This document shows, one piece after another, positions 41,249-43,656 of a DNA stretch of 43,656 nucleotides. This stretch comes from JBLNBU01 sp050260215. Lineage in GTDB: Bacteria; Pseudomonadota; Alphaproteobacteria; Rhodospirillales; Magnetospirillaceae. The notes under the pieces were generated by a model, which was not told the origin of the DNA, did no database searches, and was given only the letters and a program-made list of their open reading frames with translations. The translations under genes and the position numbers were made by a program. The stretch is taken from positions 1 to 43,656 of the forward strand of contig JBLNBU010000139.1 of the NCBI GenBank assembly GCA_050260215.1, read 5' to 3'. The stretch's first letter is position 1. Each line of letters starts with the position of its first letter.

Positions 41249-43237
41249 TCACCACAGCTCGATGTCGTCTGCCGCCGCCTTGGGCTTGGGCAGGGTCAGG
41301 CCGACCATGGACAGCAGTTCGGCCAGCCGCGTGGCCTGGGCGCCCTCGACCTCGAACTTGACGTGCACCCCCTTCTTCGAGATCGACACGATCTCGGCCG
41401 GGAAGTGGCTGTCCAGCCCGGCCAGGAAGAATTCCACATGCTCGCCCGGGGCCAGGTCCTCGCCGTCGGCGTCGATCATGGCGCCGCCCAGGCTCAGGTC
41501 CTTGACCCGGCCCTCGAAGCGCTGGCCGCTGGCCGACAGCACCGCACCCATGTCGGTCTGCAGGCGCGGCTGCTGGCGCCGGTTGCCGCCGACCGAGGTG
41601 CGCAGCGTCACCACCAGGTGGTCGCGCAGGGTCTGGATGTGGGCCGAGACCGATTCCACCGTGTCGTGGACGATGGAGGCCAGCTGCTGGGCCTCGGTGG
41701 CGGTTTCGGACACCTTGGCGATGGTGCCCGAGACCGCGTCGGTGCCGTGGGCGGCCTCGTTGGCGCGCTCGGAAATGGTGCCGGCGGCCTGGTGCTGGTG
41801 GACGGTGGTGGTGGCGATGCGCTCGGAGATGGCGTTCATCTCCTGGATCACCGCGTTGACCTTGGCGATGGCGGAGACCGCCTCGCCGATGGCACCCTGG
41901 ATGGCGCCGATTTGCGAGGCGATCTCGTCGGTGGCCTTGGCGGTCTGGTTGGCGAGGTTCTTGACCTCGCCCGCCACCACGGCAAAGCCCTTGCCGGCCT
42001 CGCCGGCGCGGGCGGCTTCGATGGTGGCGTTCAAGGCCAGCAGGTTGGTCTGGCCGGCGATGGCGCTGATCAGCTTGACCACGTCGCCGATGCGCAGCGA
42101 GCTTTCCGACAGGCCGGCGACGATGCGGCCGGTCTTTTCGGCCTCCTCGGTGGCGGCCCGGGCGATCTGGCTGGACTGCTGGGCCTCGTCGCCCATCTCG
42201 CGGATGGTGCTCAGCAGCTCGCCGGTGGCGGTGGCCACCGCGGTGACGTGGCCGGTGGCGGTGCGCGCCGCCTCGGCCACCTGGCGGTTCTGGTCGCCGA
42301 CGAAGGTGGCCTGGTCGCGCATGGTCTCGGCGATCGAGCACAAGGTGACCGAGCGGTCGGTGACCTCGGCCACCGTGCCGGTGATCTCGGCCTCCAGCTT
42401 GTCGGCCATCTGCAGGTAAAGGGCGCGGGTCTCCTTTTCCGACTTGGCCAGGATCTTCTCGCTCTCCTCGCTTTTCGCCTTCAGCTGGCCGATATGGCCG
42501 CGCAGCACCCCGGCATAGAAGATCGACTGGCGCATTTCCTCGGCGCAAGGCGGCGCGTGCTCGTCGCCGGGGCGAACGTCGTCGATGGCCAGCCGGCGCA
42601 TGGTCTGGAACAGCCAGCGCGACGGCGCCGACACCCTCAGCCAGGCGAAGCCGGCAAGCCCCAGCAGGCAGGCCAGCAGCACCGCCACCGCCGTGCCGCG
42701 CCAGGCCTCGGACTGGGCCAGCCAGGCCACCAGGGCGGCGCCCGAGCCCAGCAGGCAGGCGACGATGGCGGCGGTCGCCAGCGCCAGGGTCGGACGGGCG
42801 CCGTCCACCTTGGGCTGGTCGCCGATGCTCTTCATGCCCAGCGTGGTGAAGTAGTTGGCGTAAAGGACGTCGTCGCCCATGATGTGGCGGACCAGCCACT
42901 CGCGCAGGAAGTCGAAGGCCTCGTCGGCGATGGCGTCCGAGGCGGCGGCGCGGAAGCGCGCATGGATGTCCGCCAGGGTCTCGGTCAGGCGGCGGTGGAC
43001 CTGGATGTGCTTTTCGGCGCCGGGATAGCCCCAGCGGGCGAACAGCTCCTCCTCGCGCCGGAAGTGGGTGACGCAATAGTCGGCCAGATCGGCGAAGATG
43101 CCGTCGAGCACGCTGTGGCCTTCGCGCCTCTCGTTGGCTTCCCACAAGGCGTTGAGCAGGTCGATGAGTCGCTTGTGGTCGTCGTCGAACTCGACGATGG
43201 CGACGCTCAGCCTGGGGCTCCACTCGATCAGAGCCAT
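41249..43237 (-). CDS. Chemoreceptor with N-terminal hemerythrin and C-terminal PilZ domain
   Basis: 662 residues. Parts in order: a hemerythrin domain (1-130) with all seven iron ligands (H21, H58, E62, H77, H81, H118, D123); two transmembrane helices (about 150-205) with almost no loop; a signalling coiled coil with the MCP hairpin tip ([21 protein letters not shown]); and a C-terminal PilZ-type domain (about 560-650: [22 protein letters not shown]). The di-iron site is cytoplasmic, so it should sense intracellular O2 or redox state. AGGAG precedes the ATG. It is the first gene of the operon with the cyclase and the PilZ protein. Confidence 0.92.
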   Translation of the reverse strand: MALIEWSPRLSVAIVEFDDDHKRLIDLLNALWEANERREGHSVLDGIFADLADYCVTHFRREEELFARWGYPGAEKHIQVHRRLTETLADIHARFRAAASDAIADEAFDFLREWLVRHIMGDDVLYANYFTTLGMKSIGDQPKVDGARPTLALATAAIVACLLGSGAALVAWLAQSEAWRGTAVAVLLACLLGLAGFAWLRVSAPSRWLFQTMRRLAIDDVRPGDEHAPPCAEEMRQSIFYAGVLRGHIGQLKAKSEESEKILAKSEKETRALYLQMADKLEAEITGTVAEVTDRSVTLCSIAETMRDQATFVGDQNRQVAEAARTATGHVTAVATATGELLSTIREMGDEAQQSSQIARAATEEAEKTGRIVAGLSESSLRIGDVVKLISAIAGQTNLLALNATIEAARAGEAGKGFAVVAGEVKNLANQTAKATDEIASQIGAIQGAIGEAVSAIAKVNAVIQEMNAISERIATTTVHQHQAAGTISERANEAAHGTDAVSGTIAKVSETATEAQQLASIVHDTVESVSAHIQTLRDHLVVTLRTSVGGNRRQQPRLQTDMGAVLSASGQRFEGRVKDLSLGGAMIDADGEDLAPGEHVEFFLAGLDSHFPAEIVSISKKGVHVKFEVEGAQATRLAELLSMVGLTLPKPKAAADDIELW

Positions 43238-43426
43238 GTCTGCAGTTCTCCTGCCGGAGTCCCCCCAATCGGACCCCGCTCGATACCTTTGGCGCGGTTT
43301 TGCATCCCCGAAGGCATGGTAGTTCATTACGTAGCAGTCGCGCCACCGCCAATTCATGCGAAAGTCGCACCCGTTTCCGCCAGGAAAGGATCCAACCGGC
43401 TGGGCGGAAGTGCTAGAATCATTCCC

Positions 43427-43656
43427 ATGTCGGCCTTCGCTTCCCAGCCCGCAGGGACGTCGCAGGTGTTCCTCACCGCGGGTGACGTCTACTGTGCCGA
43501 CCGCCCCACCCGCATCAGCACCGTGCTGGGGTCGTGCGTCGCCGTGTGCCTGGTTTCGGCCCGGCACCGCGCCGCCGGGATGAACCATTTCGTCCTGCCG
43601 CTTTCTCCCCCGCACGAGCCGTGCTCGCGCTATGGCGACGTCGCCGTCGAGGCCTT
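43427..43656 (+). CDS. cheD: CheD chemoreceptor glutamine deamidase (3' end outside window)
   Basis: The first 76 codons are present and the frame is open to the window edge. It has [20 protein letters not shown] with the catalytic Cys, and GMNHFVLP with the catalytic His, all diagnostic of CheD, which deamidates Gln residues in chemoreceptors. It is divergent from the hemerythrin receptor across about 190 bases. A TAGAAT box (43414-43419) lies just upstream, but no good -35 and no clear ribosome binding site are seen. Confidence 0.9.
   Translation, partial: MSAFASQPAGTSQVFLTAGDVYCADRPTRISTVLGSCVAVCLVSARHRAAGMNHFVLPLSPPHEPCSRYGDVAVEA

Noticed and set aside
1..43656. CRISPR arrays, rRNA genes, intact insertion sequences, phage structural genes or magnetosome genes
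   Set aside because: None found: no spaced short repeats, no transposase or integrase motifs and no mam-type proteins seen on reading both strands.

Overview
The window is about 43.7 kb of GC-rich DNA (mostly about 65-70 percent by eye) with typical alphaproteobacterial gene content. Several features point to a Rhodospirillales/Magnetospirillum-like motile, redox-sensing bacterium: many sensor kinases, three hemerythrin-domain proteins, an MCP with an N-terminal hemerythrin and a C-terminal PilZ domain, a LuxI/LuxR pair and a molybdopterin cluster. This assignment is an inference; no magnetosome (mam) gene is present.

Layout. 1-3583: the C-terminal end of a large RTX-type secreted protein, then a Ser/Thr kinase, an adjacent paralogue that has lost its catalytic Asp (pseudokinase), and a short-chain reductase with pteridine-reductase signatures. 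3978-8945: a tight forward cluster uvrC-pgsA-mobB-moeA-moaD-moaE. 8990-10666: a 2-hydroxyacid dehydrogenase divergent from an SH3-domain periplasmic protein. 10698-12524 (minus strand): a luxR-luxI quorum-sensing unit followed by two overlapping small ORFs that share a motif. The luxI leader contains a lux-box-like dyad and a hairpin that would hide the ribosome binding site. 12818-13830: an XRE regulator and an HPP membrane protein.

Accessory region, about 13991-29277. It starts at a complete tRNA-Leu(CAA). The 3' 56 bases of this tRNA, plus about 80 bases of following sequence, recur at 16424-16563. This is the pattern expected of two related islands stacked at one tRNA attachment site. The first stacked unit carries a toxin-like gene with a tightly coupled partner. 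Upstream of the toxin lie a strong promoter running into an intrinsic terminator and a 62-base three-way-junction palindrome. The rest of the region holds secreted, lipoprotein and repeat proteins (OmpA-like, MraZ-like, Cys-rich, YD-repeat, VIT/VWA/DUF2135), thioredoxin-fold proteins (one truncated), a second toxin-junction remnant, a periplasmic histidine phosphatase with a lower-GC sensor kinase, and a HAMP-type gene remnant before dctA.

29278-43656: core-like genes return. They are dctA; a histidine kinase whose membrane domain keeps all four key residues of plant/cyanobacterial ethylene receptors; a second PAS kinase; a membrane-anchored hemerythrin; an AsmA-family protein; an SDR; an SLC13-type permease; a bacteriohemerythrin; and a minus-strand operon of hemerythrin-MCP-PilZ receptor, PAS-GGDEF cyclase and PilZ protein. 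A divergent, truncated cheD ends the window. The last block looks like an oxygen or redox sensing module that links chemotaxis to c-di-GMP.
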